The notes beneath the pieces were generated by a model that ran no database searches, was not told the origin of the DNA, and saw only the letters and a program-made list of their open reading frames with translations. 25,741 nt of DNA from a virus: the IMG/VR virus record IMGVR_UViG_3300012917_000011, positions 1 through 25,741 of that record; one strand, given 5' to 3'. Both the position numbers and the translations under genes were made by a program. How positions within the stretch are numbered: the first letter of the stretch is position 1; each line of letters opens with the position of its first letter. Below, one piece after another: positions 1-8,109 of this stretch.

Positions 1-359
1 ATATCGGCGTCTACTATCGCAGCCCCAACAGCTATGGAAAGACCCACCCCAACAGGATTGTTTGGCGAGGTGAAATTCGGTCCGGTCATCCACCAGGGAT
101 CACCGTTGATTGGGGTATCGAGCGTAACCGTACTTCCGGCCGCAGTGAGCGTATAGAGCGCGCCAATATTGTTCCCGGCCGTATCCTTGAATTGAAAACT
201 GGATGCGCCGCGAGCAACCAGAACCATGCGGAAAACACCCACTCTGTTAAATGTCAGTGGTAGCAACGTTGCCGCGACAAGCACAGTTGTTGTGGCGGCC
301 GGGAATCCCGCGGCAAGGCTCGAAACTAACTGCCCCTCTGGACGGAAACGGTAGCCCAC
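1..359 (-). CDS. Small beta-rich virion-type protein, partial (C-terminus beyond window)
   Basis: The reading frame is open from about 359 to the window edge, so about 119 residues are visible and the C-terminus is missing. I chose the GTG at 359-357, which lies four bases after the stop of the preceding gene and about 10 nt behind a GGAG. An ATG at 227 (MVLVARG) is the alternative. The visible protein alternates hydrophobic and small residues, with segments FNRVGVFRMVLVARG, SFQFKDTAGNNIGALYTL and TPINGDPWWMTGPNF. This reads as a beta-sandwich of the kind found in small phage decoration or tail accessory proteins. It is the last visible member of the leftward block. No specific function is recognised; a virion role is inferred from context and composition only. 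Confidence 0.6.
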   Translation of the reverse strand, partial: MGYRFRPEGQLVSSLAAGFPAATTTVLVAATLLPLTFNRVGVFRMVLVARGASSFQFKDTAGNNIGALYTLTAAGSTVTLDTPINGDPWWMTGPNFTSPNNPVGVGLSIAVGAAIVDAD

Positions 360-363
360 GGGA

Positions 364-759
364 TTACCACTCCAAAACAAGGATATTCGTGCTAGCGGTC
401 GCGAAGGCGTTCCAGGCAGCCCCGCCTCCGCCCGACGTGCCGCTTGCTGTTACGGTCGGCGGCGTGAAACATGTTAACGTGGTTATGGGAAGGCCGTTGT
501 TATTTGCCGGCGTGCCAGCCCCGGCTGGTAGCGCAAACACATTGCCTGTGCCTGGATTGCAGATTTGAATTGACCGCCTTGACGGATTGGCCCCAACAAT
601 TTGCGTGGAGGTAGTCACCCCCGTTGTGACGGTCGCAAACGGTAAGGCAAGGGTCGGCTGCGCTGCCAAGCGATCGACGTGCCACGACACCGCAAGCATC
701 ACGGCAAGCGCAAGCGCCGTGGCTACGCTCATAATAACCAATTTCTTTTTGTCGCTCAT
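364..759 (-). CDS. Membrane-anchored small beta protein, paralogue of the 10792-11145 product
   Basis: A 131-residue protein. The N-terminus is MSDKKK followed by a hydrophobic stretch at about residues 7-25, which is a signal anchor or uncleaved signal peptide, so the rest should face the periplasm. The body contains TSTQIVGANPSRRSIQICNPG-like sequence at about residues 50-70. It lines up with TSPTQVIGINPNRKKLTFHNPG-like sequence in the 10792-11145 protein, and both go on with Gly/Thr/Ser-rich beta sequence. Two cysteines (C67, C97) could pair outside the cytoplasm. The start ATG at 759 overlaps the stop of the preceding gene (ATGA). The family is probably a small virion fold; the membrane segment is what sets this copy apart. 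Its role is not known. Confidence 0.75.
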   Translation of the reverse strand: MSDKKKLVIMSVATALALAVMLAVSWHVDRLAAQPTLALPFATVTTGVTTSTQIVGANPSRRSIQICNPGTGNVFALPAGAGTPANNNGLPITTLTCFTPPTVTASGTSGGGGAAWNAFATASTNILVLEW

Positions 760-1172
760 GGCGTTTGTTCTCCGGTCTGTGGAAGCTTGTCGGCGTAGTC
801 CAACACTGCCCGAATTGCGTCAGCGTCTAACGAAGGTTTCGGTGCGTCATTTTGACGCGACATGGACGCAAAGGGGGCCAGCGATTCCCGCAACCGCTTT
901 GCCTCCCGCTCATGATAGGCGATTTGGCGGGTGACCGCAGCATAGATTTTGCCAACGGCGTCGATCAGGGCCGCGTTGCCATCAAGAGGGGCTTCCTCGA
1001 TTCCTTTGATGAGATGTGCCGCGGGCGACGGTGCGCGAGCAAGAGTCATGGCCGTTTCGTGTAAAGAGGGGGTGGCACCGTTGCCAATGCGCGCCGGCGA
1101 CTCGTAGGGCGTTTCCTTGTAGGCCGCCCTAGGGGGCTTAATCCTCTCCGAAGAAGCTTCCGTCATCGTCAT
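756..1172 (-). CDS. Hypothetical phage protein, charged, helical
   Basis: A 138-residue protein with a Pro/Ser-rich N-terminus and a helical centre at about residues 60-105 (LIDAVGKIYAAVTRQIAYHE..). The C-terminal end contains ADAIRAVLDYADKLP. No signal peptide, membrane segment or known motif is seen. It overlaps the upstream gene by 35 nt and shares an ATGA junction with the downstream membrane-anchored gene, so it is translated within the same operon. It could be a small virion or assembly factor, but nothing in the sequence fixes a function. Confidence 0.7.
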   Translation of the reverse strand: MTMTEASSERIKPPRAAYKETPYESPARIGNGATPSLHETAMTLARAPSPAAHLIKGIEEAPLDGNAALIDAVGKIYAAVTRQIAYHEREAKRLRESLAPFASMSRQNDAPKPSLDADAIRAVLDYADKLPQTGEQTP

Positions 1173-1455
1173 CGCCTTTGATTTTGGTTAAGATCGCAAG
1201 CAGCTTCACACAGTTGGCATAGAGCGCGTTGCGCTCCTTGAGGTCGTACGTCCGGCAGTCCTCTAGGTCCAGCTCCATTGAAGATTGCAGCAATGTGACA
1301 AACCGTTCCTCGCGCCTTTCACCTTCGACCTTCGTTTTGGCTATCTTGTCGGCGAATCGAGCGCGCTCAACCTCGGCCAATTCAGCAAGGGCGGCCGAAT
1401 CAAGTCCACCGTCCTCTGACTTCCCTGTTGAAGAACGCACCGCGCGAGGAGTCAT
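1138..1455 (-). CDS. Hypothetical charged helical protein with acidic C-terminus
   Basis: A 105-residue protein, mostly charged helix (ALAELAEVERARFADKIAKT.., then ERNALYANCVKLLAILTKIK), ending in an acidic tail, DDDDGSFFGED. A coiled-coil-type assembly or chaperone role is conceivable but unproven. Its 5' end overlaps the KTSC gene by 56 nt and its 3' end overlaps the next gene by 35 nt. These are unusually long overlaps for this window, so both reading frames are constrained there. Family not recognised. Confidence 0.65.
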   Translation of the reverse strand: MTPRAVRSSTGKSEDGGLDSAALAELAEVERARFADKIAKTKVEGERREERFVTLLQSSMELDLEDCRTYDLKERNALYANCVKLLAILTKIKGDDDDGSFFGED

Positions 1456-1747
1456 TCAACCACCTGAGAAAATTGAACATTGACACCCGGTGATAGGGGT
1501 ACACCGAACCGTCAGTGAAAGTCACGTCCAGATTGCCAGAAATCAGCCGGTAGCGGAACGCCGCGATGCAGGACGACGTAACTGGAATGTCTACCTCGCC
1601 CGACTCATCGGCAAGCGCCAGCACCTCTTGCGCGCGCAGCACAGCGCCGGAAGCGAGGGCGGCTAGGGCTGCCGCTGCGGCAGATGCCGCCTCTCCACCA
1701 AGCTCTAGCGGAGACTGGAAGGTGTTTTGCTGGTCTTCGGCCATCAC
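1400..1747 (-). CDS. KTSC-domain protein
   Basis: A 115-residue protein. Residues 1-50 are Ala-rich (AASAAAAALAALASGA). Residues 58-113 match the KTSC domain (Pfam PF13619): SSCIAAFRYRL, then LDVTFTDGSVYPYHRVSM, then a helix FNFLRWLNDSSRGAFFNREV. The conserved small Ser, the F-x-D/N-G-x-Y-x-Y strand and the G-x-F/Y-F-N motif are all present. KTSC domains are common in phage and bacterial small proteins and near lysyl-tRNA synthetase-like or nuclease domains, and their biochemical role is poorly known. The start at 1747 overlaps the stop of the Cys-rich gene by 4 nt. The Ala-rich leader could be a linker to another virion component, but that is inference. Confidence 0.8.
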   Translation of the reverse strand: MMAEDQQNTFQSPLELGGEAASAAAAALAALASGAVLRAQEVLALADESGEVDIPVTSSCIAAFRYRLISGNLDVTFTDGSVYPYHRVSMFNFLRWLNDSSRGAFFNREVRGRWT

Positions 1748-1971
1748 TTAGGTTTCCACCATTTGGCCGCCGGACCACAGTGCTCGGAATTAAATCTTAC
1801 CGTCTCCAATCGCGACGAGCAATCGCCCGCCACTCTCGACCCATCGGGTGCGGTTTCGCCGTACAGCAGCCTCGCAAGCGGCGTCACCTGTGGCGCAAAG
1901 CAGTGATACGACCTTTCCAGTTCGGCCCCGTGGTTTAAGCCCAAGTATCCGCACCCGATGCATGTTTTCAT
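1744..1971 (-). CDS. Small cysteine-rich protein, probable metal-binding
   Basis: A 75-residue protein starting MKTCIGCGYLG. Cysteines lie at 4 and 7 (CxxC), 24 (SYHCFAP), 51 (GDCSSR) and 65 (EHCGPAAKWWKPK). The spacing suggests a small zinc-binding fold. The closing C-G-P-x-x-K-W-W-x-P-K motif is one I recognise from many small phage proteins of unknown function. The ATG at 1971 is preferred over an overlapping frame starting at 1987, because it makes the 4-nt overlap with the KTSC gene and carries the Cys pattern. Function unknown; a role in protein-protein contacts or regulation is possible. Confidence 0.7.
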   Translation of the reverse strand: MKTCIGCGYLGLNHGAELERSYHCFAPQVTPLARLLYGETAPDGSRVAGDCSSRLETVRFNSEHCGPAAKWWKPK

Positions 1972-1979
1972 GAAAACAG

Positions 1980-2282
1980 CTAACCAAGACTATGGTGGTG
2001 AGTCGTTACTGTCTTCGCGTGCTTGCCCTGCGACGCGTGGGAATGGGCAACGCCAAGCATCGTTTCAGATTGCTGACGTAGTGCGTCCGCTTCCGATTGG
2101 TGTGCGGCCGCCCACGTGATCCATTCTGGCGTCAATATTTTAACGCCAAAAATGCCCAACCAAATGTTCATGGCGAGGATTTCAGTCAAATCGCGTGCTG
2201 CCATTTCGTTATATCCATCCATATATAACGAGTGAATTTTTTCCTGTTGGGGCTTAGTGCCCGTATCCGCCGCCGTGCTCAT
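1980..2282 (-). CDS. Hypothetical phage protein
   Basis: A 100-residue protein. A short polar N-terminus (MSTAADTGTKPQQEK) is followed by amphipathic helices (YNEMAARDLTEILAMNIWLGIFGVK, then WITWAAAHQSEADALRQQSETM) and a His-rich tail (TTHHHSLG). The central IWLGIFG stretch is too short and too flanked by charge to call a membrane segment. The start overlaps the end of the 459-aa gene by 29 nt, so translation is coupled. Family not recognised. Confidence 0.65.
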   Translation of the reverse strand: MSTAADTGTKPQQEKIHSLYMDGYNEMAARDLTEILAMNIWLGIFGVKILTPEWITWAAAHQSEADALRQQSETMLGVAHSHASQGKHAKTVTTHHHSLG

Positions 2283-3633
2283 AGCCTAAAACGTCATCAC
2301 TACTGAGCGGCCCGGCTGATAATACGTCCTTTGAAGGCGGCACTAGGGTCGGCTTTGATCCTCTCCGTGCCTTCAACTCTGCCGCCTTTGCTGCCTTCGC
2401 TTCCGTGGCCGCTGTCTCCGCCGCCCTGTGCCCTTCAAACGTGTCAAGGACACCCTGAGAACGCGCCTTTGTCGCCCCCCAATCGCGACGGCCACTACCA
2501 AGCCACGTACCAAGGAACGTTGACGCTCCACCCTCAATTAAAGCGCGCTCCAATGGTCCGAGACTAAGAACGTTGTCCCAGGCTCGCTGTACTTTCTCTT
2601 GCGCGCCGGGATCGCTCGATAGCTGCCCGACTACCATGTCGTAGAAATTCGGCATTTGCCCCATGATCCACGGGGCCGCCAAGCCGCCAGCTATTTCGGT
2701 TCCGCTGAACTGCCCCATTCCTTGGGCTTGCTTTAGGATATTCTCCGCAAGGTCGGCGTCTGCCTTACGGCCTTTCGAAGCTTTAGCTCCCGGCCCCCAC
2801 GCAGCACGAAAGGCTTCTTCCGCGTCGGTCGTTGCTTGTTTGATTGTGCTAGACCGACCTGCCGCAAGTTTGCCCGGTAGCAATGCTGCGCCCACCATAC
2901 CGGCCGCTTCAAGCCCCCCGACCGCTTCCGGGTATTTCTCGGCAATAGTCATGCTCGCTTGCTTGCGTTCCTCCATACCGCGATTAAACATTTCCTGCGC
3001 TTCGGGGAGCGATCCGGCCGCTTGAATCTGTTGCTGCCATTGCGGTTTCAGGCTCTTGATAGATTCGGAGTTTTGTGAGAACCAATCCTCGCGCTGTTGT
3101 TTGGTCTGGCCCCTTGCCTCTGTCTCGCGCTCTGTTGCGCGCTGTTCTTCAGCGGCCTTGCCCTGTTGCGCCATGAACGCCGCGGTGATTTCGCGCTTAC
3201 CTTTTGGTGAGGCTTCGTCGTATTGTTTTTGCAACGAGCGGCGCACTTTCGGGTCGGCGACCGAATCAAACATGCCGCCGGCTGTGGCGGTCGGGGCAGT
3301 CGCCGCCCCAAGACCGACCGCACCCGCTATTGCTTTTTTGGCGGGACCGGGGACGAACGGAGCCGCAGCAAGCCCCGCCTGCACGGCCGCCCCACCATAA
3401 TCACCACCCGCGGCTGATTTCATCGCGCCTAGACCTGGAACAAGCAAATCCTCAAGCTGTCCGGTGAACTCGCTTTCACCACGGCCGCCGGAGGGCTTCA
3501 CCGCTTGCCGCTGGCGCATTGCCGCAAGTTCGTTGGGCTCGCGTTCCTCTGCGGTGCGGAAAGCATCCTCTGACGAGGCACCCTCACCGTAGTATTCCGT
3601 TCCTTCCGGCGAGGTGAATTTGAAAATCGGCAT
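2254..3633 (-). CDS. Probable internal virion (ejected) protein A, 459 aa
   Basis: The N-terminus MPIFKFTSPEGTEYYGEG resembles the short beta leader that opens many phage internal or lysin-like proteins, where it is usually followed by a short helix, as here (SSEDAFRTAEER). The body is Ala/Gly-rich with hydrophobic helical patches (AAVQAGLAAAPFVPGPAKKA; about residues 80-120) and charged coiled-coil-like stretches (about residues 135-235). A second Gly-rich hydrophobic segment lies near GGLAAPWIMGQMPNFY. No enzyme motif is seen. It is joined by a TAATG overlap to the 523-aa gene. Mixed amphipathic, low-complexity and coiled-coil composition and the position behind the tail genes suggest a protein packaged in the head and ejected, but this is inference. 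Confidence 0.65.
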   Translation of the reverse strand: MPIFKFTSPEGTEYYGEGASSEDAFRTAEEREPNELAAMRQRQAVKPSGGRGESEFTGQLEDLLVPGLGAMKSAAGGDYGGAAVQAGLAAAPFVPGPAKKAIAGAVGLGAATAPTATAGGMFDSVADPKVRRSLQKQYDEASPKGKREITAAFMAQQGKAAEEQRATERETEARGQTKQQREDWFSQNSESIKSLKPQWQQQIQAAGSLPEAQEMFNRGMEERKQASMTIAEKYPEAVGGLEAAGMVGAALLPGKLAAGRSSTIKQATTDAEEAFRAAWGPGAKASKGRKADADLAENILKQAQGMGQFSGTEIAGGLAAPWIMGQMPNFYDMVVGQLSSDPGAQEKVQRAWDNVLSLGPLERALIEGGASTFLGTWLGSGRRDWGATKARSQGVLDTFEGHRAAETAATEAKAAKAAELKARRGSKPTLVPPSKDVLSAGPLSSDDVLGYEHGGGYGH

Positions 3634-5204
3634 TATTTCACCTCTTCAACTTTCCAGCCCGGAGGCCACGCGCCAATTCGAACGCCAGAGGACTCGCGAC
3701 GGCCTACGGAACCGGGCGCGGCACCCTCAGTTGCCCCGGTTGTGCGTTCAACAGTTTTGCGCGTGAGTTCTGGAACCGACGCTCGGCGTTCAGGACTGAT
3801 CGGTGGAATGTTGATAGGTGCCGACTCCCCGCCCGCCCGCAGGCTGCGAATATTCGCCGACTCCCGTTCTGCAAGCCTTTGGATGTTGCGCAAAATCGCG
3901 TCGTAAGCTTCCGGTCCGTCAGAGGCGGCAATCAACTGGCGCGCATGATCGAACGCGCTAACTGTGATCACACCGCTTCGTGGGTTCAACACCGCTGCGA
4001 ACAAACCTGCCAATTCTTCATTTGCCACTTTGAAATTACGGATGGCCGGGTCACTAATTTCTTCGGCCACAGTTTGGTATAGCTGATTGATACGCTTGAA
4101 CTCTGTGGCTGGCACAGCATTTGCGGCTTCCGCCGCATTCGTCAGAACAGGCCCCGCCCGGCTCATGACGATTTCGATGTTAGCGCCTGCGGTGTTGAAA
4201 GTGCGTGCCGCTGCGGTTTTCCCTGCCCGCTCTGCCGCTGCATCCGTTGTTGATTCGTATTTTTTCTTGAACCAGGTTGTTTCGTCATAATCGGGATATT
4301 TTTCCCTCACAAGGTTCATGATATTAGCGCCGCGCGCGCCACCAATCGGCGCATCCTTGTACTGTCCGATACCGTCGATCAGAGCCATTTCCTTGCCGGG
4401 CTGTACGCCAAGCGCGCGCATTTGGGCGATTGCAAGCTTGTTTCGCTCGCGTTGCTGCGATTGCTCATACTGAGATGACAGTTTATCGGCGCTTGTCTGT
4501 GCCGTTTCCGCGGCCTGCGCCCGCTTGTCGAAAAACTGCGCCATCACGAGGCTGTTTTTTGTTTTCGCGGCCGTTATCGCGGCCTGATCTTCATATTTTT
4601 GACCGGCGAGTTGCATAGCGATGGACATCTGGTCAATCGTTAGTTTTCGATTCTCTAAAACATCACGATATTCGTCCATCGCCTGTTTGTTGGTTTGCAG
4701 CGCCTTTTTGTTCTCTGCCTCCCATATTTTCATGTTCTGATCGAACTTTTGTTTAGATCCCTCCTGATACCCCTCCATTGCACCGGAGAACGCAGCAAGA
4801 GCGTTCGTTTGGTGACGGCGGGTGAATGCGCCAGAAAGGGAACCAAGCAGAGCGGAAGCAAACAGCCAAGTTTCGTCGTCATGTTGATTCTGACGTTTCG
4901 GTACTTCTGGCGGCCTTTCCTGCTTTGGAGGCTGCGGCAACGGCCGTTGGACCTCCGCAAGCGCCTTTTGCCGCAGAGGTTCCATCTCGCGCTGGCGTTG
5001 GTGCAAATTACCTTCTTCGAGCGCTTGCGCCTTTTCCATTTGCGCAATGTATGCGTCCGACCGGCTGCGATCTTGTTGAATTTGGGCTTGAAGATCAGGA
5101 CGCGCGGGCGGGGGTGCAGCGGGAGGCGCAGACGGAGGTGTGGTCACCATCGCGGACGACGGATCGAAGGATAGAACGTCATCCTGTGCGAGAACGTCGG
5201 GCAT
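3633..5204 (-). CDS. Probable internal virion protein B, long coiled coil, 523 aa
   Basis: The N-terminal 50 residues are Pro/Ala-rich. A strongly charged coiled coil follows (DLQAQIQQDRSRSDAYIAQMEK.. to about residue 105), then a short hydrophobic patch (WLFASALLGSLSGAF, about 112-126). A second long helical region (about 140-260) is rich in Gln, Lys and Glu. A more globular part runs from about residue 300 (YPDYDETTWFKKKYES..) through FKRINQLYQTVAEEI and FAAVLNPRSGVITVSAFDHA. I recognise this latter module from large phage virion proteins of unknown function. The gene starts at an ATG behind GGGAG and overlaps the MazG-like gene by 26 nt. A role inside the capsid or in DNA ejection is likely but unproven. 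Confidence 0.65.
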   Translation of the reverse strand: MPDVLAQDDVLSFDPSSAMVTTPPSAPPAAPPPARPDLQAQIQQDRSRSDAYIAQMEKAQALEEGNLHQRQREMEPLRQKALAEVQRPLPQPPKQERPPEVPKRQNQHDDETWLFASALLGSLSGAFTRRHQTNALAAFSGAMEGYQEGSKQKFDQNMKIWEAENKKALQTNKQAMDEYRDVLENRKLTIDQMSIAMQLAGQKYEDQAAITAAKTKNSLVMAQFFDKRAQAAETAQTSADKLSSQYEQSQQRERNKLAIAQMRALGVQPGKEMALIDGIGQYKDAPIGGARGANIMNLVREKYPDYDETTWFKKKYESTTDAAAERAGKTAAARTFNTAGANIEIVMSRAGPVLTNAAEAANAVPATEFKRINQLYQTVAEEISDPAIRNFKVANEELAGLFAAVLNPRSGVITVSAFDHARQLIAASDGPEAYDAILRNIQRLAERESANIRSLRAGGESAPINIPPISPERRASVPELTRKTVERTTGATEGAAPGSVGRRESSGVRIGAWPPGWKVEEVK

Positions 5205-5421
5205 TGTCGAATGACTCCCTAACGAGCTTTATTGCGCGCTCTAAATCATCAAGTTCAACAAACAAATCAATTATATTGTTATATTTTGTACCTGTTTTAG
5301 GATCGGTTGGATTTTCTCCAAATCGGTGTAATTTACCTATTATCTGTAATACCTCCCCGCATTCTTCTATTAAATAAGCGATCTTATCAGCCTGTGTTAT
5401 GGGAAGTAGATCGTGCCTCAT
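5179..5421 (-). CDS. MazG-like nucleotide pyrophosphohydrolase
   Basis: An 80-residue protein with the all-alpha NTP pyrophosphatase signature: E19-E20-x-x-E23 in YLIEECGEVLQ, and a second acidic pair in VELDDLERAI (E56, D59), giving the EExxE ... ExxD metal-binding pattern. Between them lies KLHRFGENPTDPKTG, the loop usual in short phage MazG-like proteins. Members hydrolyse (d)NTPs to NMPs and pyrophosphate, and phage forms may lower alarmone or non-canonical nucleotide levels. The length suits a single minimal domain. It sits between two probable internal virion genes, with a TAATG junction upstream and a 26-nt overlap downstream, an unusual place for a metabolic enzyme. Substrate cannot be told from sequence. 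Confidence 0.8.
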   Translation of the reverse strand: MRHDLLPITQADKIAYLIEECGEVLQIIGKLHRFGENPTDPKTGTKYNNIIDLFVELDDLERAIKLVRESFDNARRSRTG

Positions 5422-6680
5422 TATGCCGCCTTAACCGTAATCGTGTTCCCCGAATTTCCGAAAGCACCACCAAGCGCCGCAGTCGCTCGGATCAGATTGT
5501 TTGTGAACGCCGTATCAGATGCCATTTGCATCTGCGCTATCGAGGTAAGGGCAGTCGCGGCTTGCCCGGTTTCCGCAAGCGCGTTCGTGATGTTTTGCTG
5601 AAGTAGTTGCGCTGTTGCCGCGGTTACTTTCGCGTCAATGTCTGCCTGTATCTGCGGCCAACGCGCGTCTTTGCTGATGTCGGTCACGCCTTGATTGTAT
5701 AGCGTCTGCCGCCACTGATTCGTGATGTCTTGGCGCATCTGACCGATTTGCGCCGTCTGGCCTGCATTGAGTTGTCCGGCGCGAGCCGCCGCAAGGTCCG
5801 ACTGTCCTTGTTGGGAAAGGGCCGTAGCCTGCCCCTGTAGTTGCTGCGCCGAAGAAGGCAGTTGCGCTTGACCCATCCCGAGCGTAAGCGCGAGTGGCGC
5901 GACCGCGGCCCCATATTTCAGAATGTTGCCCCACCCGCCAGCCCCTTGAACAAGGCTATTAAGGCCGCCAGTAAATCCGCCGGCACCGGTCCCGGCTCCT
6001 GTCGTCGCACCCGACAATTCCGCGTCCGTGGGCGCAAAACCGGCAGGGGTGCCAGTTGCACCCGCCCCGCTTGGGGTCGTTCCCGCCCCACCTCCCGCAG
6101 ACGGCGGGGCCGTTCCAGTCAACCCGCTCGACAACTCCGCGTCGGTAGATGCAAATCCGCCCGGCGTCGTGCTGACATCAGCGTAGCTGGCAATCGCCGG
6201 ATCGCTGAGAACGTCGGAACCGAGGCCCGCGCCCGAAATGTCGAAAAGTCCAGCGGTGTCGATCCCTGCGGCTTCTGGCGCGAACGCCAACGCCTCAGAT
6301 GGCAAGCCGCCAGCGCCGAATCCGAAATCGGCCCCAAGTCCTAGCCCGGTCGCTTCCGCAGCGCCAAGGTCGGCCGCGCCCACCCCCGCCCCGATGTCGG
6401 CAATGCCAAGGTCAGCCGCCAGCCCTGCCTCCGCGCCAAGCCCAGCATCGACCGCGCCAGCTCCCAACGCTGCTTCGCCGCCAAGCTCCGCGCCGGTCTC
6501 AGCCGCCCCAAGAGCACCGAAGGCTCCCGGTCCCAGGGTTCCCAAACTCGCAATTGTTGCTATGGCCGCTGCTGTTTCAGCCCATTCCATAGGATGATCG
6601 GCAAACGACGACGGGGCATGGGAAATATCGGTCCCCAGGTTGCTCCAATTGCCCTCGAATGCGTCGGATAGAAAGGACAT
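5421..6680 (-). CDS. Gly/Ala-rich probable internal virion protein C, 419 aa
   Basis: The first 30 residues (MSFLSDAFEGNWSNLGTDI..) are polar. A very long Ala/Gly/Leu low-complexity region with regular small-hydrophobic periodicity follows (about 35-260). It includes two copies of a TP(G/A)GFA(S/P)TDAELS motif about 45 residues apart. From about residue 265 the protein becomes Gln/Ala-rich helix (SSAQQLQGQATALSQQ..), with DARWPQIQADIDAK, and ends in AALGGAFGNSGNTITVKAA. No catalytic motif. The repeated hydrophobic Ala/Gly segments could insert in a membrane, as expected of an ejection protein. Its GC-rich repeats create long antisense Pro-rich frames that I discount. Confidence 0.65.
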   Translation of the reverse strand: MSFLSDAFEGNWSNLGTDISHAPSSFADHPMEWAETAAAIATIASLGTLGPGAFGALGAAETGAELGGEAALGAGAVDAGLGAEAGLAADLGIADIGAGVGAADLGAAEATGLGLGADFGFGAGGLPSEALAFAPEAAGIDTAGLFDISGAGLGSDVLSDPAIASYADVSTTPGGFASTDAELSSGLTGTAPPSAGGGAGTTPSGAGATGTPAGFAPTDAELSGATTGAGTGAGGFTGGLNSLVQGAGGWGNILKYGAAVAPLALTLGMGQAQLPSSAQQLQGQATALSQQGQSDLAAARAGQLNAGQTAQIGQMRQDITNQWRQTLYNQGVTDISKDARWPQIQADIDAKVTAATAQLLQQNITNALAETGQAATALTSIAQMQMASDTAFTNNLIRATAALGGAFGNSGNTITVKAA

Positions 6681-6681
6681 G

Positions 6682-8109
6682 TCACGCCGCCATTCCTGGG
6701 ACGCCGGTTTGCTGCGTCTGCTGCATCTGTTGTTGTACCAGTTGCAAAACTTGCGGCCAGCGCGGATCGGTCGGGGGGATGATTTGTGCCCATTGTGCTA
6801 GCAAAGCTTCTTGCTGCTGTGATATTGCCGCGATTTGATCGGGAGAGAAAGCCCCTGAGAGCCAATCTGCAAATCCGCCGCCACCAAGGGCACTGCCAGC
6901 GGCCAAATCACCGGGCGACCCGCCCGTCAGTCCGAATCGCGACGTTAAATCGGCAAATACACCGCCTAGATTTCCCTGCGCTGGCGTCAGTTCCGGAACC
7001 GCAGCCGCACCACCGCCCAAGCCCAAAACATCGCCCCCGCCCGGCGACAGAACGTCAATTATGCCGGGAGTCCCGGCGAGGCCGGGCGTTACTGGCGTCA
7101 CCGCCGGGCCTGTACCCCCACCGCCATCGCCAGAAATACCGCCACCGCCGCCGGCCGCGCCTGCGTCAGTGGTTCCGGTTGCCCCGCCAAATCCACCGCC
7201 GAATATGCCGCCATCGGCAAAATTAGCGCCCGTACCGACTTGGCCTATTGCCTGGGAGGTTTGATCAGCGGTAGGGCCGCCAACCATGCTTTGCATCCCA
7301 CCGTATTGGCCTGACAACGCCGCTTGATCCGCCACCGACAGCCCCACGCCTTCAGTCGTCGCCCCCCAATCGACCACACCGCTTTCTGTCGTCACTGCAC
7401 CGGGATCGACCCCGCTGACATCTGCTGTTCCGGTTGGTCCACCGCCGACCGCCCCGCCGCCGAATGCGTCGCTTGTGCCGCCGGCTGAGCCGCCGACTCC
7501 AGACGCACCGCCCAAACTGTCAGCCGTACCCGTCGCGCCCTGTCCTGAAGCTGCGCCAGCGCCCGCAGCGGCGGATGTGGTACTTGTTGTGCCCATCCCT
7601 CCCGTACCAAACCCCGCACCACTTTGTCCGAAGTCTCCCGTTGCAGCGAGTCCGGTTTGACCACCTGTTGCGAAGCCCGTAGATGCCTCACCGGGATTAA
7701 AACCACCAAAGGCCCCGAATGTGGCCCCAAAATCAGGCGCGCTAAATGCTTCGGGTCCCACTCCCGAACCGGGGCCGGTGTAGCCAAATCCAGGGGCGGC
7801 GGCGTTGCTAAATGCTTCCGCGGCGCTTACCCCCGGAGCATCGCCTTCCGCGGCCGTTCCGCCGGGTGCTGCCCCGCCACCGCCCCCTTCGAGCCCCGCT
7901 TGACCCGCGCCCTCCCCGCCTTGACCGCCGGCTCCGGTTCCCTCAGTTCCGGCCCCCGCGCCGGAATCGCCGGGGCCTCCCCCGCTGCCGCCTTCGGCTC
8001 CGCCAGTTGCGCCACCCTCTCCTTCGCCACCCCCGCCATCGCCGCCCCCTCCGTCTCCGAAGTTGGCATTACGGATAAGTTTCCAGACGAAGGGAGGCCA
8101 GTCATTCAT
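6682..8109 (-). CDS. Gly-rich probable internal virion protein D, 475 aa
   Basis: The start chosen is the ATG at 8109 (MNDWPPFVWKLIRNANF), because it makes an ATGA overlap with the upstream stop and has AAGGA just upstream; an in-frame start at 8178 would intrude 69 nt more into the upstream gene. After a short hydrophobic leader comes an extreme Gly/Ala/Thr/Ser low-complexity region covering about 350 residues. A helical C-terminus follows (FADWLSGAFSPDQIAAISQQQ, then DPRWPQVLQLVQQQMQQ). The D-x-RWPQ motif recurs in the neighbouring 419-aa protein, hinting at a shared C-terminal module. No enzyme motif. A flexible virion or ejection protein is the best guess. Confidence 0.65.
   Translation of the reverse strand: MNDWPPFVWKLIRNANFGDGGGGDGGGGEGEGGATGGAEGGSGGGPGDSGAGAGTEGTGAGGQGGEGAGQAGLEGGGGGAAPGGTAAEGDAPGVSAAEAFSNAAAPGFGYTGPGSGVGPEAFSAPDFGATFGAFGGFNPGEASTGFATGGQTGLAATGDFGQSGAGFGTGGMGTTSTTSAAAGAGAASGQGATGTADSLGGASGVGGSAGGTSDAFGGGAVGGGPTGTADVSGVDPGAVTTESGVVDWGATTEGVGLSVADQAALSGQYGGMQSMVGGPTADQTSQAIGQVGTGANFADGGIFGGGFGGATGTTDAGAAGGGGGISGDGGGGTGPAVTPVTPGLAGTPGIIDVLSPGGGDVLGLGGGAAAVPELTPAQGNLGGVFADLTSRFGLTGGSPGDLAAGSALGGGGFADWLSGAFSPDQIAAISQQQEALLAQWAQIIPPTDPRWPQVLQLVQQQMQQTQQTGVPGMAA

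Noticed and set aside
1790-1987. Alternative 65-codon minus-strand frame overlapping the Cys-rich gene
   Set aside because: It lacks the cysteine pattern and the 4-nt coupling with the KTSC gene shown by the 1744-1971 frame.
4695-5174. A 159-codon plus-strand frame opposite the coiled-coil protein
   Set aside because: Arg/Leu-rich composition typical of antisense of charged helices; no ribosome site; the minus-strand gene is better supported.
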